From: Alcanivoracaceae bacterium
GTDB lineage: Bacteria; Pseudomonadota; Gammaproteobacteria; Pseudomonadales; Alcanivoracaceae
Assembly: GCA_023146255.1 (NCBI GenBank)
Contig: JAGLCJ010000013.1
Coordinates: 62,001 to 126,000 of the forward strand
DNA length: 64,000 nucleotides
Reading direction: 5' to 3'
The notes under the pieces were generated by a model that was not told the origin of the DNA, did no database searches, and saw nothing but the letters and a program-made list of their open reading frames with translations. The position numbers were made by a program, and so were the translations under genes. The first letter of the stretch is position 1. Every line of letters starts with the position of its first letter. Positions 7,799-17,392 of this stretch are shown here, piece after piece.

Positions 7799-9165
7799 GC
7801 CGCGCTCTCGCCAAGAATATGCCGCAGATGGGCATTCAACAGCTTGCCCTGCGGATCAAGCTGACGGCGCAGCTCGCGGAATTTTTCAAAGCCGGGATGG
7901 ACACTGGCGAGACCGGCGGCATCCATGGTGTGCAGCTTGCCCCAGTGTGGTCGGCCTTCATAACGCTGCATGATCGGCTCCACCGCGTTGAACAGGGTGT
8001 GATATTCCTGCCGGTGATACTGGTGCACGGAAAGCGAAGCGCCGGGGCGACCGCTGAACATGCCGATCAGACTGTTGTCGGCGGCGCTGTGGCGGAACTC
8101 GATCGGGAAAAATACATTCATCCGATCGTCGCGGATTTTTGCGCAGACTTCTTCCAGGCACTCCAGCCCTTTCGCCAGTGGTACCGTATATTCCATCTCA
8201 TTAAACGGCACGCTGCGCTTCTGTGCGTAGATCACATGGGCCGGGCCACGACGGATTTCTTCCTCAACAAAGAACGTCACCGCTTTCTGGATCGCCGGGA
8301 TCAGCCATGGCGCTTTCATCGACACATCGCAGGCCATCTCCAGCAGCTCGTTGCTGTCCGCTTCCGCCGGCGGCGTGTCCGGCTCGTCGGTGGTACGGGT
8401 GATTTTGACGATCGCAGTCTGGCCCCGCGGAAAGGCAAAGAATTCCAGATTGCGGGTCTTGTCGTGTTCGCGTTCCATCAGGTCCATGGCATCACGCAGC
8501 GCCATGACCCGGGTTTCGTCCTGCAGTCGGTAAGCCGGCACGTTTTTAAAGGTCAGCTCGGTGACGATGCCCAGTGCGCCAAGCGACGCGCAGGCGGCGC
8601 GAAACAGATCACCGTCCGCTTCACTCAGCTCGAGGACTTCGCCCTCGACCGTCATCAGTCGCATACCGGCAACCATGCCGGACAGGCTCGGCAATGACGT
8701 GCCGGTGCCGTGAGTGGATGTTGCCACCGCGCCGGCCAGTGACTGCAGGTTGATATCCGGCTCGTTCATAAAGCTCTGGCCGATCTCCCAGTTCTGGGCG
8801 CTGGCCATGGCGATGCGGGTGCCGGGGCCGAAGCTGGCGGTGAGCGCGTCCGGGTTATGGCGACGCATGCCGCTCATGCCTTCCAGGGAAATCAGGGTGT
8901 GGTCGGTGGGCACCAGGCCACTAAAGGAATGGCTGCCACCATAGACGCGCACCGTACCGGCCGCCGCTTTCAGAATCTGCCGCAGGGCGTCCTCGTCCAT
9001 CGGGAAATGCATGGCCTCGGGGTGGGCGACCTGATTGCCGGACCAGTTCTGCCAGCGCAGCGTGCTGCCGGCATTGGCCAGCAGCCGACCGGGCAGGGCC
9101 ATGGCGCCCGCGCCCAGCATCATGGCCTTGAGCAGCGCCCGACGCTGCAGGTTGATGGTCATCAT
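7795..9165 (-). CDS. Tat-exported FAD-linked oxidase (aldonolactone oxidase family)
   Basis: 456 residues from the ATG at 9165, chosen for GAGGACC just upstream and because it places the Tat motif LQRRALLKAMM near the N-terminus; cleavage is probable around LLANA. The VRVYGGSHSFSGL segment is the FAD-binding PCMH motif (R-x-x-G-x-x-H-S), where His is the usual FAD attachment site. The C-terminal part resembles the ALO domain of D-arabinono/L-gulono-lactone oxidases, ending HxGKLHT...YP-like. It is first in a coupled operon with two PLP enzymes. A perfect inverted repeat covers its putative promoter. The true substrate is unknown and may be a hydroxy or amino acid derivative rather than a sugar lactone. 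Confidence 0.85.
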   Translation of the reverse strand: MMTINLQRRALLKAMMLGAGAMALPGRLLANAGSTLRWQNWSGNQVAHPEAMHFPMDEDALRQILKAAAGTVRVYGGSHSFSGLVPTDHTLISLEGMSGMRRHNPDALTASFGPGTRIAMASAQNWEIGQSFMNEPDINLQSLAGAVATSTHGTGTSLPSLSGMVAGMRLMTVEGEVLELSEADGDLFRAACASLGALGIVTELTFKNVPAYRLQDETRVMALRDAMDLMEREHDKTRNLEFFAFPRGQTAIVKITRTTDEPDTPPAEADSNELLEMACDVSMKAPWLIPAIQKAVTFFVEEEIRRGPAHVIYAQKRSVPFNEMEYTVPLAKGLECLEEVCAKIRDDRMNVFFPIEFRHSAADNSLIGMFSGRPGASLSVHQYHRQEYHTLFNAVEPIMQRYEGRPHWGKLHTMDAAGLASVHPGFEKFRELRRQLDPQGKLLNAHLRHILGESAA

Positions 9166-9179
9166 TGGCAGGTCCTCGT

Positions 9180-9209
9180 ATCTTTGTGGAACCATCGTAC
9201 CACAAAGAT
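9180..9209. promoter_or_regulatory. Perfect inverted repeat over the oxidase promoter
   Basis: Arms ATCTTTGTGG and CCACAAAGAT are perfectly complementary with 10 bases between them. On the minus strand the centre holds TGGTACGAT, a plausible extended -10 box, and the repeat ends 15 bases before the oxidase ATG. It could be a repressor operator or a leader hairpin next to the ribosome site. Sequence-only inference. Confidence 0.5.
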
Positions 9210-9258
9210 CGCCTCTGGCCAGTTGTCTGTTCAGGCCAGCCTCAATCTATCCAGCCGG

Positions 9259-10185
9259 TTACTCCTGTGGATAGTGCTCGCCAGTCAGCTGCTCTGACAA
9301 CTGCCACAGGCGCCGGCCTTTCTCCGGATCCTGAGCATAGCGGCGGGCGCGTGCCGGGGCCGGTGCGCCCATGGCTTCGAACCAGCCCTTCGGGCCGTAG
9401 TACTGGCCGCCTTCTGCATCCGCCGAGGTGGCCGCGTACAGGGTCGGCCAGGCGCCTTTCTCGGCGCTCTGGGTAAATAGCGGCCAGACCCAGTCGACGA
9501 TCTTGCCGATTTTCAGCGGGCTCTGCTCGACAATGCCGGGCACCGCCAGATTGGTGTTGGACACACCGGGGTGGCAGGCCAGCGAACGGGTCTGGGCGCC
9601 GGCCTGCTGCAGGCGTCGGTCCAGTTCAATGGCAAACATCAGGTTGGCCAGCTTCGACTGGGCATAGGCCTTCTGCCGGCCGTACTCGCCTTTGAGCGTC
9701 AGATTATCGAAATGAATTTTGCCGCCGCGGTGGGCAATGCTGCTGACGGTGACAATGCGTGAACCCGGTACTTTCACCATCCGCTCAAGTAACTGCAGGG
9801 TCAGGGTGAAGTGGCCGAAGTGGTTGGTGCCGATCTGCTGTTCGAAGCCGTCTTCAGTCAGGCCTTCTTCCAGCCACATCAGGCCGGCATTGTTCAGCAG
9901 CAGATCAATTTTCGGCTGTTGCCGGCGAATCAGGGTGGCGGCATCACGCACGCTTTTCTGACTGGAAAGATCAAGCGGCACGAATGACAGCGAGGCAGCG
10001 GGAATCGCGGCGCGAATTTTTGCCATGGCCTCGCGCGCCTTCTTTTCATTGCGGCAGGCCATCACCACATGGGCACCATGGCGGGCCAGTTCCTGCGTTG
10101 CGTGAAAGCCGATGCCGCTGTTGGCACCGGTCACCACAGCAACGCGACCATCCTGCGGGGGCATCTGGTTTGGGGTCCAGCTCAT
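9259..10185 (-). CDS. Short-chain dehydrogenase (retinol dehydrogenase-like)
   Basis: 308 residues. TGANSGIG near residue 20 binds NAD(P), LLNNAG follows, and YAQSKLANLMF provides the catalytic Tyr/Lys. The length and the extended C-terminus place it near retinol-dehydrogenase/protochlorophyllide-reductase-like SDRs that act on hydrophobic carbonyls. Clear GGAG upstream of the ATG. It is on the same strand as the FAD oxidase operon with 93 bp between, which contains the inverted repeat at 9180-9209, so the oxidase operon probably has its own promoter. The native substrate is unknown. Confidence 0.85.
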   Translation of the reverse strand: MSWTPNQMPPQDGRVAVVTGANSGIGFHATQELARHGAHVVMACRNEKKAREAMAKIRAAIPAASLSFVPLDLSSQKSVRDAATLIRRQQPKIDLLLNNAGLMWLEEGLTEDGFEQQIGTNHFGHFTLTLQLLERMVKVPGSRIVTVSSIAHRGGKIHFDNLTLKGEYGRQKAYAQSKLANLMFAIELDRRLQQAGAQTRSLACHPGVSNTNLAVPGIVEQSPLKIGKIVDWVWPLFTQSAEKGAWPTLYAATSADAEGGQYYGPKGWFEAMGAPAPARARRYAQDPEKGRRLWQLSEQLTGEHYPQE

Positions 10186-10282
10186 GATTTCTCCTTAATC
10201 AGGGTGGTGACGGCGAAGGCCGCAGTGTGCGCCAGTTATTCATCTGCTGCACTGTACAGGTGCGCCAATTGTGATTCGGGCG

Positions 10283-10306
10283 CTGTCATAAATGCCGTCA
10301 TCAAAT
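10283..10306 (+). promoter_or_regulatory. Pho-box-like direct repeat upstream of phoX
   Basis: CTGTCATAAAT followed by CCGTCATCAAAT. The two heptamers CTGTCAT and CCGTCAT match the PhoB half-site (consensus CTGTCAT/CTGTCAC). Their spacing is 12 bases rather than the usual 11, which weakens the call. The location upstream of a phosphatase of the phoX type supports phosphate-starvation control. Confidence 0.5.
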
Positions 10307-10438
10307 TGCATTCTGGCCGCCACAAATCTGCTGTCGCTTCTTAATCATTCCGACCGTATTTCGTCACACAGGCTTTCTAACCTCGCATCACGCCATAGCG
10401 GCGCCACTTCATTACTGATGCCTGTTTGAGGAAACGTC

Positions 10439-12514
10439 ATGACTATCCAGGAAAATATTGATCAGCAGCTGATTGATAGCGGCAGTGAGCCGATGTCGAA
10501 TCTGTCGTCGAATGCGCATATGGCCGACATTATTCAGGCCCGCTTTTCCCGTCGTACCATCTTGCAGGGCTCGCTTGGCGCCGCTGCGGTCGGCTTTCTC
10601 GGTGCAAGCCTGAGCGGCTGTGGTGGTGACTCCAGCAGTGCCGGTGGCGATACCAGCGCGCCGTTGGCTGCGCCGCGACTCGGCTTTGACGCCATTGCCA
10701 TTTCCCGTGCCGACACCATCACCCTGCCGGCAGGTTATCAGTGGGCGCCACTGATTCCGTGGGGCACGCCGATTCTTGGCAGCTTCCCGGCATTCCGTGA
10801 TGACGGTATGAACACCGGCACCGAGCAGTTGCAGCAAGTGGGTTCGCATCATGACGGTATGCATTTCTTCCCGATCAACGGTGCTTCTGATCACGGTTTG
10901 CTGGTACTGAACCACGAGTACATTGACTCGGATGTGTTCCACGCCAATGGCGCCAGTGCGGCGCCGCGTCCGCAGGATGAAGTGCTCAAGGAAATGGCGG
11001 CGCATGGCGTCTCTGTAGTGGAAGTACGTCGCAGCGTCGCCGGCGGTTCCAACTGGGAAGTGGTGGCCGGGGTGTACAACCGCCGTGTGACTGCACTGAC
11101 CGAAATGGAAATGCGCGGTCCGGTGCGCGGCAACGACAAGATCAAGACCAAGTTCAGCCCCACTGGCGCCCTGACCCGCGGCACCCTGAATAACTGCGCG
11201 CACGGTTATACCCCGTGGAATACCTACCTGACCTGTGAAGAAAACTGGTCCGGTTACTTCCGTAACTCCACCGACGATTCTGCCAGCCGTCCGCGCGAGC
11301 ATCGCCGCTACGGTGTGCCGCATTCTGGACAGAGCAGCCGCTATAACTGGGAAACGGCAACGCCGGCGCTGGGCAATGACCTGAGCGTGCGTTTTGATTG
11401 CGGTTCAATCGAAGCCTCGGCAGTCGAGGACTATCGTAACGAACCGAACACCATGGGCTGGATTGTCGAGATCGATCCGTTTGATCCGTTCTCCACCCCG
11501 AAGAAGCGCACCACCATGGGTCGCTTCGGTCACGAAGGCATTGTCTTTGCCGCGCCGGTGGCGGGTGAGCCGGTGGTGTTCTATTCCGGTGATGATGCGA
11601 CCAATGAGTACATCTACAAGTTTGTCAGCAAAAATGTTTACCAGCCTGGGCTGCGCGGCGATGACCTGCTCGACGAGGGTGTGCTGTATGTGGCGAAGTT
11701 CAACAGTGATGGCAGTGGCGAGTGGTTGCCGCTGGACCTGACTGATCCGGATTTTGCTGACGCTGTTACCGCTGCGAACGGCACCACCGTTAGCGGCATC
11801 CTGTTTGACGGCTTTGCCAATCAGGGCGATGTGCTGCTGAACACCCGCATGGCGGCGGATATCGCCGGCGCCACCAAGATGGATCGTCCGGAATGGGGTG
11901 CTGTCTGCCCGCGTACCGGCATGGTTTACTTCGCCCTGACCAACAACTCCGGCCGCAGTACGGCTGACGACGCCAACCCGCGTACCAGCAACCGCACCGG
12001 CCATATCATTCGCTGGCTGGAAGATGGCAGCTCTGCGGCCACTTCGTTCCAGTGGGATATTTTCATGCTGGCCGGCGGCACCAGTGGTGCTCTGGCAGGT
12101 GCAGTATTCCCGGGCGATGCATCTGAAACCGCGCTGACGGACGACAACGTTCTGGCCAGCCCGGATGGCATCTGGTTTGACGATGCAGGCGTGCTCTGGA
12201 TTCAGACTGATATGTCCGGCTCGCAGCAATCAGGCACTGGCCCGGACGGTGACTTCGGTAACAACCAGATGCTCGCTGCCGAAACCGATACCGGCGTGAT
12301 CAGGCGCTTCCTGGTCGGTCCGAAGGATGCGGAAGTCACCGGTGTGGTCATGACTCCGGATCGCAAGACCATGTTCGTCAACATCCAGCATCCGGGTGAT
12401 CGCTCTGACCCGGGTCAGTTCACTTCCAACTTCCCCGCCAATGACGGCGTCAGCCGGCCGCGTTCCTCGACGGTGGTGATCACCCGCACCGACGGTGGCG
12501 AGATCGGTCTCTGA
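10439..12514 (+). CDS. phoX: PhoX-family alkaline phosphatase (DUF839), Tat-exported
   Basis: 691 residues. FSRRTILQG (Arg38-Arg39) is a twin-arginine motif, followed by a hydrophobic stretch and SLSGC (Cys61), so the protein may be an exported lipoprotein. The remainder has PhoX/DUF839 features: a beta-propeller with LLVLNHEYID, NNCAHGYTPWNTYLTCEENW, GRFGHEG and ISGILFDGFANQGD-type segments, and a C-terminal FVNIQHPGDRSDP motif. PhoX enzymes are calcium/iron phosphomonoesterases made during phosphate starvation. GAGGAA lies before the ATG, a Pho-box-like site lies about 140 bp upstream, and an intrinsic terminator follows, so it is a stand-alone unit. Confidence 0.88.
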   Translation: MTIQENIDQQLIDSGSEPMSNLSSNAHMADIIQARFSRRTILQGSLGAAAVGFLGASLSGCGGDSSSAGGDTSAPLAAPRLGFDAIAISRADTITLPAGYQWAPLIPWGTPILGSFPAFRDDGMNTGTEQLQQVGSHHDGMHFFPINGASDHGLLVLNHEYIDSDVFHANGASAAPRPQDEVLKEMAAHGVSVVEVRRSVAGGSNWEVVAGVYNRRVTALTEMEMRGPVRGNDKIKTKFSPTGALTRGTLNNCAHGYTPWNTYLTCEENWSGYFRNSTDDSASRPREHRRYGVPHSGQSSRYNWETATPALGNDLSVRFDCGSIEASAVEDYRNEPNTMGWIVEIDPFDPFSTPKKRTTMGRFGHEGIVFAAPVAGEPVVFYSGDDATNEYIYKFVSKNVYQPGLRGDDLLDEGVLYVAKFNSDGSGEWLPLDLTDPDFADAVTAANGTTVSGILFDGFANQGDVLLNTRMAADIAGATKMDRPEWGAVCPRTGMVYFALTNNSGRSTADDANPRTSNRTGHIIRWLEDGSSAATSFQWDIFMLAGGTSGALAGAVFPGDASETALTDDNVLASPDGIWFDDAGVLWIQTDMSGSQQSGTGPDGDFGNNQMLAAETDTGVIRRFLVGPKDAEVTGVVMTPDRKTMFVNIQHPGDRSDPGQFTSNFPANDGVSRPRSSTVVITRTDGGEIGL

Positions 12515-12538
12515 TTCGATAGCCCTCCCCAACGATTT

Positions 12539-12564
12539 GCCCGGCCTCGTGCCGGGCTTTTTTT
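12539..12564 (+). terminator. Intrinsic terminator of phoX
   Basis: Stem GCCCGGC/GCCGGGC with loop CTCGT, followed by seven T residues. It lies 24 bp after the phoX stop. Confidence 0.9.
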
Positions 12565-12585
12565 GTCCGCTATCGGGCTGATGCC

Positions 12586-12644
12586 CTGTAGGAGCGGCCG
12601 ACCGGCCGCGAATTTTTTTCGCCGTCGATCGACGGCTCCTACAG
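12586..12644. repeat. REPIN-like double palindrome, copy 1
   Basis: Ends CTGTAGGAGC and GCTCCTACAG are inverted. Inside are two hairpins: left core GGCCGACCGGCC, right core CGTCGATCGACG. Lies between phoX and the CPBP gene (convergent), almost touching the CPBP stop. Confidence 0.85.
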
Positions 12645-12650
12645 GTATTT

Positions 12651-13445
12651 CTAACCGGGGAGTTGGCCGCGCTGGAACAGCGAGAGCAGATCCATGCTCA
12701 CCGCTAGCACCACATGAACAAACACACCGCCCCAGATCGAACGGCTGAGACTGGCAAGCAAACAGAGAATCAAACCGAACGCCAGCGAGCCGGCGCATTC
12801 CAGAAACGGCTTCGGCAGATGGATGGTGAGATACACCAGACTCGACACATAAATCGAGGCTATGCCAAGCGACGGCTGTAGCCCGCGCAGCAGAAAACCA
12901 CGGTAGAAAAACTCGATGCAGAAAAACTGCAGCACATAGATCAGCTCCCACAGCAGCAGATCCGTCCAGCTGCGGCCGGCGAGATGATAGAACGGGTAGG
13001 TATTCAGAAAGGTGCTGTTAAAAGAAGCCAGAATCGCCATGCCGGCCATCACGCCGCCGAAAATGGCGTAGTAGCGCCAGTGGTGAAAAACATCATTCAG
13101 ACGCAGACCATATTCCAGCGGTGATTCGCGCAGCAGCAAGCGGATTGCCAGCATCGGCAGCAGCACATAGCCGATCAACAACCACATTGCCCACCAGGCA
13201 TGGCCCAGTAAGGCTGCCCAGGGTGACTGGCGCAGCCAGCGAAACCAGGGCGTGGCAGATTGATCAGTGAGATTGGCAAACCACTGCAGCCCTTCTCCAA
13301 GACTGACCTGAATCGCCAGATAATGATTGATGATCAGGGCAACAGAGGTAACCACGGCGACAATCAGCATGCGCCGATGATCGACTGAACGGGGCAGCGG
13401 TTGTTTTAGCAGGGTGCGGATGGGCGTCAGGAAACCGGAAGCCAC
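12651..13445 (-). CDS. CPBP-family intramembrane protease-like protein
   Basis: 264 residues from a GTG at 13445 with AAAGGA upstream, inside the end of the DUF1244 gene. It has about seven hydrophobic segments. The stretch IEFFYRGFLLRG (Glu178, Arg182) corresponds to motif 1 (EExxxR) of CAAX/CPBP proteases, but the first Glu is Ile here. Later THLPKP and HVVLA supply candidate metal-binding histidines. The family includes bacteriocin-immunity proteins and Rce1 proteases. Given the missing Glu, peptidase activity is uncertain. It starts 3 bp after the DUF1244 stop, so the two form an operon. Confidence 0.75.
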   Translation of the reverse strand: MASGFLTPIRTLLKQPLPRSVDHRRMLIVAVVTSVALIINHYLAIQVSLGEGLQWFANLTDQSATPWFRWLRQSPWAALLGHAWWAMWLLIGYVLLPMLAIRLLLRESPLEYGLRLNDVFHHWRYYAIFGGVMAGMAILASFNSTFLNTYPFYHLAGRSWTDLLLWELIYVLQFFCIEFFYRGFLLRGLQPSLGIASIYVSSLVYLTIHLPKPFLECAGSLAFGLILCLLASLSRSIWGGVFVHVVLAVSMDLLSLFQRGQLPG

Positions 13446-13448
13446 GTG

Positions 13449-13733
<285 letters not shown>

Positions 13734-13760
13734 GATGCCCCCTGAAGAATGGCGGTGAAT

Positions 13761-13819
13761 CTGTAGGAGCCGTCGATCGACGGCGAAAAGGTTTCGCGGC
13801 TGATCAGCCGCTCCTACAG
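13761..13819. repeat. REPIN-like double palindrome, copy 2
   Basis: Ends CTGTAGGAGC and GCTCCTACAG. Left core CGTCGATCGACG, right core GGCTGATCAGCC. Between rho and DUF1244 (same strand), next to the rho terminator. Confidence 0.85.
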
Positions 13820-13823
13820 GTGG

Positions 13824-13851
13824 AAACGAAAGGGCCGGCGAAGGCCGGCCC
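13824..13851 (-). terminator. Intrinsic terminator of rho
   Basis: Minus-strand hairpin GGGCCGGC-CTTC-GCCGGCCC followed by TTTCGTTT, 8 bp after the rho stop codon. Confidence 0.75.
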
Positions 13852-13859
13852 GGATCGTC

Positions 13860-15119
<1,260 letters not shown>

Positions 15120-15263
15120 GGGTGTATGGTCGGGTTCCGGAAATTAACAGGGCTTGCACCGGGGAGGCGCAGGATCAGGGTTTTCGCAAGGGAAAACGGG
15201 CTCGGCGAGGGGCCGAAAAATCCAAGGGAGCGTGTAACGCCTGACGGAATCTAGCAGCCTGTT

Positions 15264-15283
15264 CCGGGGCTGTCCAGCCCCGG
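15264..15283. terminator. GC-rich hairpin between trxA and rho
   Basis: CCGGGGCTG-TC-CAGCCCCGG forms a 9-bp stem. It lies downstream of the trxA hairpin in the trxA-rho interval and has no clear T tract, so it may be part of the rho leader rather than a terminator. Confidence 0.35.
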
Positions 15284-15290
15284 ATGGCGA

Positions 15291-15323
15291 AACAATGAAC
15301 AACCGGGCACCTGAGGTGCCCGG
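15291..15323 (-). terminator. Terminator of trxA
   Basis: CCGGGCACCT/AGGTGCCCGG around one G, followed on the minus strand by TTGTTCATTGTTT. It begins 8 bp after the trxA stop. Confidence 0.65.
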
Positions 15324-15330
15324 ATATGGC

Positions 15331-15657
15331 TTAGAGGGTGCTGTCGAGGAACGCGGTCAGCTGCGACTTGGACAGGGCGCCCACCTTGGTGGCTTCGACG
15401 CTGCCGCCCTTGAATACCGCCAGGGTCGGGATGCCACGGACGCCGAACTTGCGCGGGGTATCCGGGTTGTCGTCGATATTGATCTTGGCCACGGTCAGCT
15501 TGCCGGCGTATTCCTTTGCCACCTCGTCGAGGATCGGCGCGATCATTTTGCAGGGGCCACACCAGGGCGCCCAGTAATCAACCAATACCGGCCCTTCGGC
15601 CTTCAGTACGTCCTGCTCGAAGCTGGCGTCGGTGACGGTGACGATATCGCCGCTCAT
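15331..15657 (-). CDS. trxA: Thioredoxin 1
   Basis: 108 residues from the ATG at 15657, chosen for AGGAGAAAGCA directly upstream. DYWAPWCGPCKMIAP holds the redox-active CGPC pair and the buried Asp/Trp; the cis-proline is in GIPTL. This is the general cytosolic disulfide reductant, reduced by thioredoxin reductase. It sits just upstream of rho on the same strand, the order found across gammaproteobacteria, with hairpins between them. The divergent neighbour is ppx. Confidence 0.97.
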   Translation of the reverse strand: MSGDIVTVTDASFEQDVLKAEGPVLVDYWAPWCGPCKMIAPILDEVAKEYAGKLTVAKINIDDNPDTPRKFGVRGIPTLAVFKGGSVEATKVGALSKSQLTAFLDSTL

Positions 15658-15729
15658 TGCTTTCTCCTGATTGGGGGTTTGGCTCAGGCGGGCATCATAA
15701 CAGCACCGGGGCGCCATGGCTCAAGGAAA

Positions 15730-15782
15730 GCTGACGATGGTGCCGATAGGGATTCACTGTCATGAGCAATAGCATCGTCAGC
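15730..15782. promoter_or_regulatory. Inverted repeat in the trxA-ppx divergent region
   Basis: GCTGACGATG and CATCGTCAGC are perfect inverted 10-mers separated by 33 bases. TTACAAT at 15791 just downstream resembles a -10 box for ppx. Could be a looped regulator site or an mRNA hairpin; purely a sequence observation. Confidence 0.35.
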
Positions 15783-15823
15783 ACAAGTGGTTACAATCGG
15801 CCCAACTGTCGGAGGAACACAAC

Positions 15824-17317
15824 TTGCCGGACGAGCAAATCCAGCTGGCCGCCATCGATCTGGGGTCGAACAGCTTTCATATGGTGGTGGCCGTGCAGGC
15901 CCAGAACGAGATCCGCATGCAGGAGGGCCTGTCCGAAAAGGTCCAGCTGGGTGCCGGTCTGGACGGGGCCAATCGCATTACCGAGGAGGCCCAGCAGCGG
16001 GCCCTGGACTGCCTTGGCCGGTTCGCCCAGCGCATCCGTGGCATTCCGGTGGGCTCGGTGCGGGTAGTGGGCACCAACACTCTGCGGGTGGCACGCAATG
16101 CCCGGCAGTTTATTGCCCGGGCCGAGCAGGTGCTGGGCCACGACATCGAAGTGGTGGCCGGTCGTGAGGAAGCGCGGCTGATCTATCTGGGGGTGTCCCA
16201 TACCCTGCCGGACAATGGCGGACGCCGGCTGGTGGTGGATATCGGCGGCGGCAGCACCGAGCTGATTATCGGCGAGCGTTTCGAGTCGGTGGAAACCGAA
16301 TCCCTGCACATGGGCTGCGTCAGTTACAGCCAGCGCTACTTCGCCAATGGCGAGATCGCTGAAAAAGCCTTCAACAAGGCCATTACTGCAGCGCGCCGCG
16401 AAGTGCTATTGATCGAGGCTACCTACCGCAAGCTCGGCTGGCAGCAGGCGGTGGGCGCCTCCGGTACCATCAAGGCGATTGCCCAGGTGTGCGAGGAAAA
16501 TGGCTGGAGCGATGGCGCGGTGACCCTCGATGGCCTGCAGAAAATCCGCAAACGGCTGGTGCGCAGCGGTGATGTCAGCCGCATTGATCTGAAGGGATTA
16601 CGCGAAGACCGGGCGGCCATATTCCCCTCGGGCGTTGCCATTCTCACTGGCATCTTCGAGCAGCTCGGCATCGAGCGCATGGAATTTTCCAGTGGCGCCC
16701 TGCGCGAAGGCGTGCTGTACGATCTGGTCGGCCGCTTTGCCCATGAAGATGTACGTGAGCGCAGTATTGTCGCCATGATGAAGCGCCATCGGGTTGATCC
16801 GGCACAGGCGCAGCGGGTCCACGATACCGCCATGGACCTGCATGGCCAGTTGGCAAAAAGCTGGCAGCTGGGCAGCGATATTCTTACTGACACCCTGCAC
16901 TGGGCGGCACAGTTGCATGAAGTCGGCTTTGCCGTCTCCCATGCCCAGTTTCACAAGCATGGCGCCTATTTGTTGACGCATAGCGACCTGTCCGGCTTTT
17001 CCAAACAGGAGCAGGAACTGGTGGCGTTGCTGGTGCGCAGTCACCGCCGCAAGATTCCATTGCCGATGTTTGAGGAGCGTGCGGTGGAAGAGCGGGTGCC
17101 GCTGTTGCGGCTGGCGTTGCTGCTGCGCATTGCTGCGCTATTGCATCACGGTCGTTATGACACGGCGCTACCGGATATTCGCGCCAAGGCCGGCGATGTA
17201 TCCCTGACGCTGCAGTTCCCGGAGGGCTGGCTGGACGAGCATCCGCTGACACGCGCCGATATCGAACAGGAACAGGAGTTTTTCCGCGTCGCTGGCTACG
17301 AGCTCAACGTCAGCTAA
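15824..17317 (+). CDS. ppx: Exopolyphosphatase
   Basis: 497 residues from a TTG start; GGAGG lies 8 bases before it and no ATG or GTG in frame fits better. AAIDLGSNSFHMVV and VDIGGGSTELI are the two phosphate/ATP-binding motifs of the Ppx/GppA (ASKHA) fold, and the C-terminal part has the HD-like helical domain. It releases phosphate from polyphosphate ends, also possibly hydrolysing pppGpp. Convergent with ppk, which makes the polymer; a REPIN-like element lies between their ends. Confidence 0.95.
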   Translation: MPDEQIQLAAIDLGSNSFHMVVAVQAQNEIRMQEGLSEKVQLGAGLDGANRITEEAQQRALDCLGRFAQRIRGIPVGSVRVVGTNTLRVARNARQFIARAEQVLGHDIEVVAGREEARLIYLGVSHTLPDNGGRRLVVDIGGGSTELIIGERFESVETESLHMGCVSYSQRYFANGEIAEKAFNKAITAARREVLLIEATYRKLGWQQAVGASGTIKAIAQVCEENGWSDGAVTLDGLQKIRKRLVRSGDVSRIDLKGLREDRAAIFPSGVAILTGIFEQLGIERMEFSSGALREGVLYDLVGRFAHEDVRERSIVAMMKRHRVDPAQAQRVHDTAMDLHGQLAKSWQLGSDILTDTLHWAAQLHEVGFAVSHAQFHKHGAYLLTHSDLSGFSKQEQELVALLVRSHRRKIPLPMFEERAVEERVPLLRLALLLRIAALLHHGRYDTALPDIRAKAGDVSLTLQFPEGWLDEHPLTRADIEQEQEFFRVAGYELNVS

Positions 17318-17321
17318 CACT

Positions 17322-17384
17322 CCCCGTAGGAGCGGCCGATCGGCCGCGAAGGTCTTTCGCCGTCGGTCGACGGCTGCTACGGGG
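17322..17384. repeat. REPIN-like double palindrome, copy 3
   Basis: Ends CCCCGTAGGAGC and GCTGCTACGGGG, one mismatch. Left core GGCCGATCGGCC, right core CGTCGGTCGACG. Lies between the convergent ppx and ppk genes and fills the whole gap. Confidence 0.85.
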
Positions 17385-17392
17385 AGGGGTGG

